A DNA stretch of 64,000 bases. Origin: Pseudescherichia sp031987975 (GTDB lineage: Bacteria > Pseudomonadota > Gammaproteobacteria > Enterobacterales > Enterobacteriaceae). This document shows, piece after piece, positions 51,021-59,614 of this stretch. The notes beneath the pieces were generated by a model, which was not told the DNA's origin, made no database searches, and saw only the letters and a list, made by a program, of their open reading frames with translations. Location: contig NZ_DALZYX010000001.1 in NCBI RefSeq assembly GCF_031987975.1, forward strand, positions 248,001-312,000, in the 5' to 3' direction. The position numbers and the translations under genes are program-made. How positions within the stretch are numbered: position 1 is the stretch's first letter; each line of letters starts with the position of its first letter.

Positions 51021-52560
51021 ACTCTTCGCCCTTTTTCTGACTCAGGCCATACTCCCGCAGCTTATTGGCAATAGCGGTGTGCGATACGCCCAGCCGTTTC
51101 GCCAGCTTGCGCGTACTGGGGTAGCTGCGATAGAGCTGAGTTAGCACCGAGCGCTCGAAGCGGCTGGTAATATCGTCCAGCGATCCCTCCATCGCCTCTT
51201 CACCAACCGCCACGGTGCCCGCATCGTAGTCCGGCAGCAGAATGTCCTGCGGGCGCAGCTCGTACCCCTCAAGCTGCGTCAGGGCGCGGTAAACCGCATT
51301 TTTCAACTGGCGTACGTTGCCCGGCCAGCTGTAGCGGGTCAGAACATGACTAAGATCGGCAGAGAGCTTCGGACGCGGCACTCCCTGCTCATCGGCAAAG
51401 CGGGCCACGAACAGCTCGGTTAGCGGCATGATATCCTGAGGACGATCGCGCAGCGGCGGCAGCTCTAACGTCAGCACGTTCAGACGATAGTAAAGATCTT
51501 CCCGGAAAATACCCTTCTGTACCAGCTCAACCAGATTACGCTGGGTGGCGCAGATCACCCGCACGTCAACGTGAACTTCATGATCTTCGCCGACGCGACG
51601 GAAGGTGCCATCATTCAGGAAGCGGAGCAGCTTAACCTGCATACGCGGCGACATCTCGCCGATCTCATCCAGCAGCACCGAGCCGCCGTTAGCCTGCTCG
51701 AAGAAACCTTTTTTCCCCTCCGGCGCATGGCCAAACAGTTCGCTCTCCACCGCGTCCTCAGGGATGGAGGCGCAGTTCAGCGCCAGATAGGGTTTCGCCG
51801 CTCGCGGGCTGGCAAGGTGGCAGGCGTGGGCCAGCAGATCCTTGCCGGTACCGGTATCACCCACGATTAACAGCGGCGCGCTGAGCATCGCCAGCTTACG
51901 CGCCTGATCGATGACGTGGCGCATTTTCGGGCTGGCGGCCACAATCTGGTTAAAGGCGCTGGCGTCCTGGTTGACCAGGTCCTGTAGCTGGCGGCCCATG
52001 CGAATAGTCGAGCGCAGCATCACCACCGCGCCGGTCAGCAACGGATCGCCTGGCTCGCCTTCGAGGTGTACCGGAGTGATCTCCATCAGGAAGTTCTGCC
52101 CGTTGATAACCACATGCTCGTGGTGCGACGCCTGTGGATTACCCTCCAGCCAGCGCTGGAAGTTAAAGCCGTTAATCAGCTGGGGGGCGGTGTGATTACG
52201 CAGCCGGGACTGGTTCTGACCAAAAAGCTGGCAGCTGGCCTGGTTTGCCAACTCAACTTTACTTTTCATATCCAGAGAGAGTACCGGCTCGGGCAGCGCC
52301 TCCAGTAAGGCGCTCATGGCACGGTGCTCGCGCTCGGAAGGCATCCACAGTACGGTTCGCACGTCGGTCACGCTGGGAATACGGCGAATTTCGGCCATCA
52401 GGCTGCTGAAGTCATTAAATTCCAGTTCAGCAAAGTTAAGGTAGATCCGTCCGATAGGATCGATCTCAATGCCGCGTAAATCGATACCCCTGAGCACCAG
52501 TAGATCCAATAGCTCGCGGGTCAGACCAAGTCGGTCTTCACAAAAGACTTCAAGACGCAT
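51019..52560 (-). CDS. tyrR: Transcriptional regulator TyrR
   Basis: 513 aa from ATG 52560 (MRLEVFCEDRLGLTREL), the length of E. coli TyrR; the longer frame has no homology. It regulates aromatic amino-acid biosynthesis and transport. It has an ACT-like domain (1-75), PAS (about 80-185), an AAA+ sigma54-type module with GDTGTGKDL but without GAFTGA (GHAPEGKKGF), and a C-terminal helix-turn-helix (TRKLAKRLGVSHTAIANKL). TyrR boxes are expected upstream. Confidence 0.97.
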   Translation of the reverse strand: MRLEVFCEDRLGLTRELLDLLVLRGIDLRGIEIDPIGRIYLNFAELEFNDFSSLMAEIRRIPSVTDVRTVLWMPSEREHRAMSALLEALPEPVLSLDMKSKVELANQASCQLFGQNQSRLRNHTAPQLINGFNFQRWLEGNPQASHHEHVVINGQNFLMEITPVHLEGEPGDPLLTGAVVMLRSTIRMGRQLQDLVNQDASAFNQIVAASPKMRHVIDQARKLAMLSAPLLIVGDTGTGKDLLAHACHLASPRAAKPYLALNCASIPEDAVESELFGHAPEGKKGFFEQANGGSVLLDEIGEMSPRMQVKLLRFLNDGTFRRVGEDHEVHVDVRVICATQRNLVELVQKGIFREDLYYRLNVLTLELPPLRDRPQDIMPLTELFVARFADEQGVPRPKLSADLSHVLTRYSWPGNVRQLKNAVYRALTQLEGYELRPQDILLPDYDAGTVAVGEEAMEGSLDDITSRFERSVLTQLYRSYPSTRKLAKRLGVSHTAIANKLREYGLSQKKGEE

Positions 52561-52630
52561 GGGAGTTGCCACCCTTAAACAGTCAACGTATTTAAGAATG
52601 ATAAGACACTTATTCGCAGTCAGGAAGCTG

Positions 52631-52652
52631 TCTGTCAACAATTATTGACAGA
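52631..52652. promoter_or_regulatory. Likely TyrR autoregulatory box
   Basis: TCTGTCAA, CAATTA, TTGACAGA form a perfect 8-bp palindrome fitting TGTAAANNNNNNTTTACA (TGT-N12-ACA). It lies about 75 bp before the tyrR start, where E. coli tyrR has a similar autoregulatory site. Confidence 0.75.
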
Positions 52653-52691
52653 GCGGTGGAAAACCCACCGCTGTGGCGTAAAGATAAGCGT

Positions 52692-53753
52692 TCAATCGCG
52701 CTTTTGCGGGCCGCTGCGCTGCATATTGGCCTTCAGCTCGCCGATAAGCTGGCGGCGAAAATCGGCCAGCCGGGGCTTATCGTCCTCCAGCCAGGGCAGC
52801 GGACGGCATAGCTCCATTGCCTTGATGCCGAGACGCGCGGTAAGCAGCCCGGCCCCGATCCCCTGAGCAGCGCGCGCCGAGAGCCGGGCAGCCAGATCCT
52901 GAGAGAGCCAGTCCATCCCTACCTCACGTACTATCTCGCTGGCTCCGGCAAAGGCAATATTGAGCAGCACCAAACGAAACAGACGCAGCCGGCTGAAGTA
53001 GCCCAGTTCAATGCCGTACAGCCTGGCGATGCGGTTAATCAGCCGCAGGTTGCGCCAGGCGATAAAGGCCATATCCACCAGCGCCAGCGGGCTGACGGCA
53101 ATCATCAGGGTAGAGCCTGCCGCCGAGAGGCTGATTTCGCGGCGGGCCTGAGCATCCACCACCGGCTGTACCAGCCGGGCATAGAGAGTGACGATCTCGC
53201 GGTCACTCTGCGTCTCGTGAATGGCGGCGTACCAGCGTTGCAATGCCGGATGGGCCTGATCGATGCCCGCCTGACGAGCCAGCCGCTCACAAAAATCGCG
53301 CCCTTTACCGGTGCCGTGGCTGTGCAGCAGCAGGCTGGCTTCGTCGCGAGCCTCAGCCCGCTGACGCAGACGCCACAGCCGCCGCCACTCACCGACCACC
53401 GAGCCTACCCCCGCGCCAACGATGAGCGCGCCCGCCGCGCAGCCACCCAGCGCCACCCAGTCGTGGGTTTGCCAGGCATTTATTGCCCACTGCACGCCCT
53501 GCCCGACTACGCTAACGCCAAACAGCGCCAGCCCGGCCAGCACCATCGTACGCCAGAGGCTACGCCGGGGTCGCAGCGCTGCCTCAACGCTCGCCTCGGG
53601 TTGCGGCGTGTCGGCCAATAACTCTTCCGCCTGGATCGGCGTGAACTCTCCTGCCTCGGCATCGCTAAACGCCTGAGCAGCCTTAAACTCTTCGCGCACC
53701 TGCGTCACAGGCCGTTCGGTAAAATCGACGCGTGGTTTGATTGGCTCGTTCAT
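52692..53753 (-). CDS. ycjF: Inner-membrane protein YcjF
   Basis: 353-aa UPF0283 protein with two to three membrane helices (about 70-115 and around 215-240). It overlaps ycjX by 4 nt. The pair belongs to the PspF regulon in E. coli and is located here next to the psp operon. Its exact biochemical role is unknown. Confidence 0.95.
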   Translation of the reverse strand: MNEPIKPRVDFTERPVTQVREEFKAAQAFSDAEAGEFTPIQAEELLADTPQPEASVEAALRPRRSLWRTMVLAGLALFGVSVVGQGVQWAINAWQTHDWVALGGCAAGALIVGAGVGSVVGEWRRLWRLRQRAEARDEASLLLHSHGTGKGRDFCERLARQAGIDQAHPALQRWYAAIHETQSDREIVTLYARLVQPVVDAQARREISLSAAGSTLMIAVSPLALVDMAFIAWRNLRLINRIARLYGIELGYFSRLRLFRLVLLNIAFAGASEIVREVGMDWLSQDLAARLSARAAQGIGAGLLTARLGIKAMELCRPLPWLEDDKPRLADFRRQLIGELKANMQRSGPQKRD

Positions 53754-55147
53754 CGCAGCTTATCTCCCAATAAAAATTCCAGCGCCGCATCAAGACGAAT
53801 GTGCGGCATTGGGGTATCCACATCCATAACCCGCGGACGAAAGGCTTCAAACTGAAAACCCTGTTTTTCCCAGAACGCTTGCCCCGGCAGCCGGGCGGGA
53901 ACATCTCCTGGATAGACCGTCAGCGGTTTGCCATCGCTGAGGCGATCCCCACGCAGGGCTGGGATCTTATCGCCATTGACGTCAACCAGCCCGCTCTCCG
54001 TGGCCTGCACCGCCGCCAGGCCAAGGCAGTCGATATCGATGCCCTCAAAGGCGGCGTTTTGCCAGGCGTCGGTAACCAGCTGCTGGAGCAGAGAGACCAT
54101 ATTGGCATGCTGATCGACGGTGACGTGATCCGCTTTGGTGGCGGCAAACAGCAGCTTGTCGATAACCGGTGAGAAGAGGCGACGAAACAGCGTGCGCTGC
54201 CCGTAATGAAAGCTCTGCATTAGCTGGGTCAGCGCGAGACGCATATCGTTAAATGCCTGCGGCCCGCTATTGAGCGGTTGCAGGCAGTCCACCAGCACGA
54301 TCTGGCGATCGAAGCGCAGGAAGTAGTTTTTATAGAAACCTTTGACCACGTTTTCGCAGTAGTAGTTAAAGCGCTCGCGTAGCATCCCGGCATTGCTACT
54401 CTTATCCGCCTGGGCCAGCTTTGCCTCACCGGTTTCGTCAACGTCCGGCCAGGGAAAAAACTGTAACGCGGGCGCACCGGCCATCTCTCCCGGCAGGATA
54501 AAGCGCCCAGGCTGAATAAAGTGCAGCCCCTGCGCTTTGCACTGGTGTAGATACTCGGTCCAGGCATCAGCGATCTCAGCCAGCCGGTTTTCATCAGCCG
54601 GAGCCAGCGGATCCAATCCCTCGCAGAGCTGACGCCAGCGAGCAGACCACGCCTTTCTGTGACCCTGTAACATACCGGTCATCTGTCGGGACCAGCTGGT
54701 GTAGTCCTGCGCCAGCATAGGCAGATCCAGCAGCCACTCGCCGGGATAATCAACAATCTCTAAGTAGAGAGTGGCGCTGTCGGTGAAATGGCGCAGCAGA
54801 GAGTCATTCGAACTGTAGCGCAGGGCCAGGCGCATCTCGCTGACGCCGCGCGTCGGCGTCGGCCACGCTGGTGGCGTACCATAGAGCTGGGCAATACCTT
54901 CGTCCCAGGTAAAGCGCGGCGTACCAAAATCACGCTGTGGTACGCGCTTCACCCCAAGCAGGCGCTCCTCCCTAACCGCACTAAAGAGAGGTAGACGGGC
55001 GCCGTTATGAATATTTAACAGCTGGTGAACCATCGCAGTAATAAACGCCGTTTTGCCGCTGCGGCTCAGTCCGGTGACGGCCAGGCGTAGATGTCGGTCA
55101 ACACCGCGGTTAACGAGGGCGTTAAGCTCAGATTTAAATCGCTTCAT
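53750..55147 (-). CDS. ycjX: P-loop GTPase-like protein YcjX
   Basis: 465 aa from ATG 55147 (MKRFKSELNALVNRGVD), equal to E. coli YcjX; the longer frame from 55237 lacks a site. Walker A is VTGLSRSGKTAFIT (about 24-37), DYPGEW serves as the second nucleotide motif and TKAD as the base-recognition motif. It is a stress-induced GTPase encoded with the membrane protein YcjF. Confidence 0.95.
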   Translation of the reverse strand: MKRFKSELNALVNRGVDRHLRLAVTGLSRSGKTAFITAMVHQLLNIHNGARLPLFSAVREERLLGVKRVPQRDFGTPRFTWDEGIAQLYGTPPAWPTPTRGVSEMRLALRYSSNDSLLRHFTDSATLYLEIVDYPGEWLLDLPMLAQDYTSWSRQMTGMLQGHRKAWSARWRQLCEGLDPLAPADENRLAEIADAWTEYLHQCKAQGLHFIQPGRFILPGEMAGAPALQFFPWPDVDETGEAKLAQADKSSNAGMLRERFNYYCENVVKGFYKNYFLRFDRQIVLVDCLQPLNSGPQAFNDMRLALTQLMQSFHYGQRTLFRRLFSPVIDKLLFAATKADHVTVDQHANMVSLLQQLVTDAWQNAAFEGIDIDCLGLAAVQATESGLVDVNGDKIPALRGDRLSDGKPLTVYPGDVPARLPGQAFWEKQGFQFEAFRPRVMDVDTPMPHIRLDAALEFLLGDKLR

Positions 55148-55227
55148 AGCCATCCTGTTTTGCCCTGAAGTGAAGGTATTGATAAGAGGCGTAGTATAAG
55201 GCGGCAGGCGCAGACGGATCCATGCGC

Positions 55228-55259
55228 AAAAAAGCAAGCGGCGCAGAAGATGCGCCGCC
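55228..55259 (-). terminator. Terminator after pspD
   Basis: On the minus strand GCGGCGCA and TGCGCCGC pair around TCTTC, followed by TTGCTTTTTT. It separates the psp operon from ycjX. Confidence 0.85.
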
Positions 55260-55265
55260 AGGGAA

Positions 55266-55487
55266 TTATTTCATATTGCGCGATACGCGCGTCGCGAGGC
55301 GTTTAAGCATCGGCTCCAGCGCCAGCGCCAGCAGCATTTTCACCGGGCGGCGTGCCACAGATTTTATCGCCCAACCCGCTACGCCCGCAGGGCCATAACG
55401 CAGTGCGGTCAGCAGCACCAGCTTGCCTGCGATTTTCAGTGCCGGTTTGGCTTTTTTGCCGGTCTGTTGCCATTTGCTATTCATCAT
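55266..55487 (-). CDS. pspD: Phage shock protein PspD
   Basis: 73 aa, as in E. coli (ATG 55487 or 55484 after GAGG). It has a central hydrophobic stretch with GKLVLLTALRYGPAGVAGW and a basic C-terminus. Peripheral inner-membrane protein of the psp response. E. coli pspE, which normally follows, is absent. Confidence 0.92.
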   Translation of the reverse strand: MMNSKWQQTGKKAKPALKIAGKLVLLTALRYGPAGVAGWAIKSVARRPVKMLLALALEPMLKRLATRVSRNMK

Positions 55488-55508
55488 TTACCTCGTTAGG
55501 TCGTTAAA

Positions 55509-55865
55509 TCAGAGCTGACGGAAGCGGCTGCGTAGCGAGAAGGTATCGGAGGTGACGTAGCGCTCCATTTCACGCAAGCGTTTCTCTCCCGATGCCAACT
55601 CCGCGTCCACTGCATCCAGCAGTTCGCTGCTTGTCGGCGCAGCCTCGCCGTTAATTTCCCCCTCCGGCATCGGATCGAGCACGAAAGTGAGAATGATATA
55701 GGCAAGCACCACAAAGAAGAACAGACCAAACAGCATCGCCAGGACCGTAATCAGGCGCACCAGCTTTACCGGGACGTCAAGATAGTGGGCAATCCCGGCG
55801 CAGACGCCTTTCACCATTCCCTGCTGAGGGATGCGCCACAGTTTTTTATTAAAAAATTCATTCAT
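55509..55865 (-). CDS. pspC: Phage shock protein PspC
   Basis: 118-aa inner-membrane protein. The N-terminal PspC domain (IPQQGMVKGVCAGIAHYLDV) and one membrane helix (about 38-62) are followed by a periplasmic or C-terminal coiled region. With PspB it senses envelope stress and releases PspF. It overlaps pspB by one nucleotide. Confidence 0.95.
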   Translation of the reverse strand: MNEFFNKKLWRIPQQGMVKGVCAGIAHYLDVPVKLVRLITVLAMLFGLFFFVVLAYIILTFVLDPMPEGEINGEAAPTSSELLDAVDAELASGEKRLREMERYVTSDTFSLRSRFRQL

Positions 55866-56089
55866 TAGCGATCCCTCCAGTTCGGGTGCTCTGCATCAAG
55901 AATAGCTTCCAGGGAGGCTATCCGCTCGCGCATCCGTTTTGCCTCGTCATTAAGCTGGGCCAGGCGCTGCTGCTCGCTTTGCGAAAGGGCGTCGCGACCG
56001 CTGCGGTTGTTATAGTGCAGCCACAGCCAGACCGGCAGGACAAACAGCACGAACAGAGTCAGAGGAATAGCCAAAAATAGCGCGCTCAT
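55865..56089 (-). CDS. pspB: Phage shock protein PspB
   Basis: 74 aa with an N-terminal membrane helix (LFLAIPLTLFVLFVLPVWLWL) and a C-terminal coiled coil (SQSEQQRLAQLNDEAKRMRE). It acts with PspC to bind PspA and activate the operon. Confidence 0.95.
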   Translation of the reverse strand: MSALFLAIPLTLFVLFVLPVWLWLHYNNRSGRDALSQSEQQRLAQLNDEAKRMRERIASLEAILDAEHPNWRDR

Positions 56090-56154
56090 GTGTACTCCTT
56101 ACAGATGAGGGGCGGCATAAACGGACGCCGCCCGTTAGTATTCATCGTTTGTTA

Positions 56155-56823
56155 TTATTGAATATCTTGTTTCATTTTGGCTTTCAGCTGCGCCAGCTGC
56201 TCGCTGATTTCATCGCTCGCTTTCAGCTCGGCAAACTCCTGATCCAGCGACTTCTGCTTGCCAAAACCCTGGCTTTCCGCTTCGGCTTCCATCTGGTCGA
56301 TACGACGCTCGAAAGATTCAAAACGCGCCATCGCTTCATCCAGTTTGCCGCTATCCAGCTGACGACGGACGTCGCGGGAGGAGCTGGCCGCCTGGTGACG
56401 CAGAGTTAACGCCTGCTGACGGGCACGAGTTTCGCTGAGTTTGTTCTCCAGCTCGCCAATCTCTTTTTTCATGCGCACCAGCGTCTCATCAACCAGAATC
56501 ACTTCCTGCTCAAGCGTCGCGATGATGTCGGTCATCTTCTGCTTTTCGATCAACGCAGCGCGGGCCAGATCCTCTTTCTCTTTACGCAACGCCAGCTCGG
56601 CCTTCTCCTGCCATTCGTTCTGCTGGGCGGTAGCCTGCTCAATGCGACGAGAGAGCTGTTTCTTTTCAGCCAGCGCTCGTGCAGAGGTGGAACGTACCTC
56701 AACCAGCGTATCTTCCATCTCCTGAATCATCAGGCGCACCAGCTTCTGTGGATCTTCCGCTTTCTCCAGTAGAGAGTTGATGTTGGCGTTCACGATGTCG
56801 GCAAAACGAGAAAAAATACCCAT
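56155..56823 (-). CDS. pspA: Phage shock protein PspA
   Basis: 222-aa, almost entirely coiled coil, ESCRT-III-like protein that binds stressed membranes and inhibits PspF. MGIFSRFADIVNANINSLL is the membrane-binding helix. First gene of the operon, under a sigma54 promoter and divergent from pspF. Confidence 0.97.
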   Translation of the reverse strand: MGIFSRFADIVNANINSLLEKAEDPQKLVRLMIQEMEDTLVEVRSTSARALAEKKQLSRRIEQATAQQNEWQEKAELALRKEKEDLARAALIEKQKMTDIIATLEQEVILVDETLVRMKKEIGELENKLSETRARQQALTLRHQAASSSRDVRRQLDSGKLDEAMARFESFERRIDQMEAEAESQGFGKQKSLDQEFAELKASDEISEQLAQLKAKMKQDIQ

Positions 56824-56875
56824 AATGTAATCCTCATATTTTATGTAATCGGGCTATGCCCTGCTGCTAAGCTAA

Positions 56876-56892
56876 TACAAGACCCGTGCCAA
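56876..56892 (-). promoter_or_regulatory. Sigma54 promoter of pspA
   Basis: On the minus strand TTGGCACGGGTCTTGTA carries the -24 GG and -12 TTGT-type elements with correct spacing. It lies 53 bp before the pspA ATG, as in E. coli. Confidence 0.88.
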
Positions 56893-56990
56893 CTTTTTAT
56901 CCCATTGATTATAAAAGAGTTGATTAATTTTACCGCTGCGGCAATTTGGTCTACAGTGGTGAATAACACTAACTAATAGCGAATTTCATC

Positions 56991-57965
56991 ATGGCGGAAT
57001 ACAAGGATAATCTTCTCGGGGAGGCGAATAGCTTTCTTGAGGTACTGGAGCAGGTTTCACGTCTTGCCCCGCTGGATAAACCAGTGCTTATTATCGGCGA
57101 ACGGGGAACGGGCAAGGAGCTGATCGCTAATCGCCTGCACTTTCTCTCCGGACGCTGGGACGGGCCGTTTATCTCGCTGAACTGCGCCGCCCTTAATGAG
57201 AACCTGCTGGATACTGAACTTTTCGGTCACGAAGCCGGGGCCTTTACCGGCGCGCAAAAACGCCATCCAGGCCGCTTCGAGCGCGCTGACGGCGGCACGC
57301 TGTTTCTTGACGAGCTGGCCACCGCCCCGATGCTGGTTCAGGAGAAGCTGCTGCGGGTCATTGAGTACGGCGAGCTGGAGCGCGTCGGCGGCAGCCAGCC
57401 GCTGCAGGTTAACGTCCGTCTGGTGTGTGCCACCAATGCCGATCTGCCTGGGATGGTGCGCGACGGCACGTTCCGTGCCGACCTTCTCGACCGGCTGGCC
57501 TTTGACGTGGTGCAGCTTCCGCCACTGCGCGAGCGCCGGAGCGATATCATGCTGATGGCTGAGCACTTCGCGATCCAGATGTGCCGCGAACTACGGCTGC
57601 CGCTGTTTCCGGGCTTTACCGAGCGCGCCCGGGAGACACTGCTTCACTATCGCTGGCCGGGTAATATTCGTGAGCTAAAAAATGTGGTTGAGCGCTCGGT
57701 CTACCGCCACGGCACCAGTGAGGTGGCGCTGGATGAGATTATTATCGATCCCTTCCAGCGCCCCACCTCTCCTGAGCCGGTGTCGGAAGGTTTAGCCACT
57801 GCGCCTGCCCTGCCGCTGGACCTGCGCCAGTTTCAATACCAGCAGGAGAAGTCCCTGCTGGAAGCCGCGCTACAGCAGGCCAGGTTCAACCAGAAGCGTG
57901 CGGCGGAGCTGCTCGGCCTGACCTACCACCAGCTCAGGGCGCTGTTGAAAAAGCATGGGCTGTAG
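56991..57965 (+). CDS. pspF: Psp operon transcriptional activator PspF
   Basis: 324-aa bacterial enhancer-binding protein. The AAA+ domain has Walker A GERGTGKE (36-43), the sigma54-contacting GAFTGA loop (83-88), and Walker B GGTLFLDEL. A Fis-type helix-turn-helix (NQKRAAELLGLTYHQLRALL) ends the protein. It lacks a receiver domain, and PspA inhibits it directly. It is divergent from pspA and probably represses itself. Confidence 0.97.
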   Translation: MAEYKDNLLGEANSFLEVLEQVSRLAPLDKPVLIIGERGTGKELIANRLHFLSGRWDGPFISLNCAALNENLLDTELFGHEAGAFTGAQKRHPGRFERADGGTLFLDELATAPMLVQEKLLRVIEYGELERVGGSQPLQVNVRLVCATNADLPGMVRDGTFRADLLDRLAFDVVQLPPLRERRSDIMLMAEHFAIQMCRELRLPLFPGFTERARETLLHYRWPGNIRELKNVVERSVYRHGTSEVALDEIIIDPFQRPTSPEPVSEGLATAPALPLDLRQFQYQQEKSLLEAALQQARFNQKRAAELLGLTYHQLRALLKKHGL

Positions 57966-57997
57966 AGGTGATGTAGGGGATCGGTAAAATGATAAAA

Positions 57998-58026
57998 GGC
58001 TGTCAGCCTGAACTGACAGCCCTTTG
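57998..58026 (+). terminator. Terminator of pspF
   Basis: GGCTGTCAG and CTGACAGCC pair perfectly around CCTGAA, followed by CTTTGT. Confidence 0.78.
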
Positions 58027-58154
58027 TAAAGGCGCTCGCGATGCCCGGCAACATCAGCCCTGAAAAGGTGGGGTTGCCCCGCCCCAGAGAGCGCTCCGCT
58101 GCACAAGCACCATGTACAGCTAGCTCCACAAATGGACTATGACAAATACCCGCG

Positions 58155-58499
58155 TTACTTCTTATTCAGCATCGCTTTCAGGTCAGCAAACGGATTATAG
58201 GTCGCCGCTCCCACGTCCTTCTGCGCATCTTCGCCCGCCACAACTGAGGTGCCATACTGGTCGGCCTCGGTATATTTTGAGTGCTCATGGTCGTGGCAGT
58301 AGAGGCACAGCAGCTCCCAGTTGCTGCCGTCCGGTGGGTTATTGGTGTGATCGTGATCGATATGGTGCACCGTTAACTCTCGCAGGTTCGAGTAGACAAA
58401 CTCACGCGAGCAGCGCCCGCAGACCCACGGATAAATCTTCAGCGCCCTTTCCCGGTAGTCTGATTCAAGACGGGCGTAGTTCTTAGGGATGATAGCCAT
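58155..58499 (-). CDS. yajD: HNH nuclease family protein YajD
   Basis: 114 aa from ATG 58499 (MAIIPKNYARLE), close to E. coli YajD. The HNH core is CGRCSREF..LTVHHIDHDHTNN...CLYCHDHEH, with two CxxC zinc pairs. The longer TTG start adds three residues and lacks support. In E. coli the gene lies far away, near tsx and yajC, so its place here beside pspF is unusual. Confidence 0.94.
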   Translation of the reverse strand: MAIIPKNYARLESDYRERALKIYPWVCGRCSREFVYSNLRELTVHHIDHDHTNNPPDGSNWELLCLYCHDHEHSKYTEADQYGTSVVAGEDAQKDVGAATYNPFADLKAMLNKK

Positions 58500-58564
58500 C
58501 GCAGGCAATCCTTACGGTAACGAAAGTATGCCCCTATAGTATGCCAATGCACGGCGCTCGCCAA

Positions 58565-59482
58565 TCACTGTTGGGGAGCGGGAGCATGCTTACGGCAAAC
58601 CTCCAACACAAACTGCCGTAGCCAGCGGTGCGCCGGGTCAGCCTCGGTACGCGGATGCCACATTTGTGACAACGTAATGCCCTGCACCTTTACCGGCAGC
58701 TCAAACATACTGTATGTCGCAACAGGTTGATGGATGAGAAACGAGGCGGGGATCAGACCCACCAGGTCGGAAGCCTGCGCCACCGCCAGCGCAGCAGGAA
58801 AGCCCGGCACGACGGCAGCAATCTTCCGCTCGAGGCCCAGCTCAGCCAGCGCCTCATCCACCGGCCCGGCGGTTCGCCCCCGGCGGGAGGCAACCACGTG
58901 GGCATAAGCAAGGTAGTCGCTAACGCCCACTTCGGGCAGCGTCGATAGCGGATGCCCAGGCCTCACCACGCTGACGAAACGATCGCGAAACAGCGCCTGA
59001 ATGCGGATCTCCGGTCCCATCTCACCGAGAACGCCAATTTCAAGATCGACCTGCCCTTCACGCAGCGCCTTAGCACTCTTTTCCGCTCTGGCGACAAAGC
59101 GCAGCCGCACATGCGGGGCACACTTCGCTGCCGCCACAATCAGCGTTGGGCCAAAGGCCTCAATGAAACCGTCGTTAGTACGCAGCACGAAAGTCCGATC
59201 GAGCGTCAGCAGATCTACCCCGGTCACAGAGGGTCTCAGCAGCGCCAGCGTTTCAAACAGCGTGTGCTGCGTACGCTCGCGGATGGCCTCAGCATGCGGC
59301 GTTAATACCATGCTGCGTCCAGCGCGCACCAGCAGCGGATCGCCCGTAGCCGCACGCAGGCGGCTAAGCGTACGGCTCATTGCCGATGCGCTCAGTCCCA
59401 GACGACGCGCAGCGCCCGCCACGCTGGCTTCGGCCAGCAGCGCATCGAGAGCGATAAGCAGGTTCAGATCGGGTGTGTTCAT
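58565..59482 (-). CDS. LysR family transcriptional regulator
   Basis: 305 aa. It has an N-terminal helix-turn-helix (LNLLIALDALLAEASVAGAA... LGLSASAMSRTLSRLR) and a C-terminal periplasmic-binding-type effector domain. It is divergent from an MFS transporter gene with a 132-bp gap, and most likely controls it. Confidence 0.92.
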   Translation of the reverse strand: MNTPDLNLLIALDALLAEASVAGAARRLGLSASAMSRTLSRLRAATGDPLLVRAGRSMVLTPHAEAIRERTQHTLFETLALLRPSVTGVDLLTLDRTFVLRTNDGFIEAFGPTLIVAAAKCAPHVRLRFVARAEKSAKALREGQVDLEIGVLGEMGPEIRIQALFRDRFVSVVRPGHPLSTLPEVGVSDYLAYAHVVASRRGRTAGPVDEALAELGLERKIAAVVPGFPAALAVAQASDLVGLIPASFLIHQPVATYSMFELPVKVQGITLSQMWHPRTEADPAHRWLRQFVLEVCRKHAPAPQQ

Positions 59483-59614
59483 TAGCTTATCTTACTCCGC
59501 AGGCCACGTATGAGGGAAGGCGTCTGGTGCAGGTTATTACTGCAAATGCTGCGTCTTCCGCCCTGCCATATCTCTCATTAGGCTTTATACATCGAGTGCT
59601 TAGGTAAAATAGAG

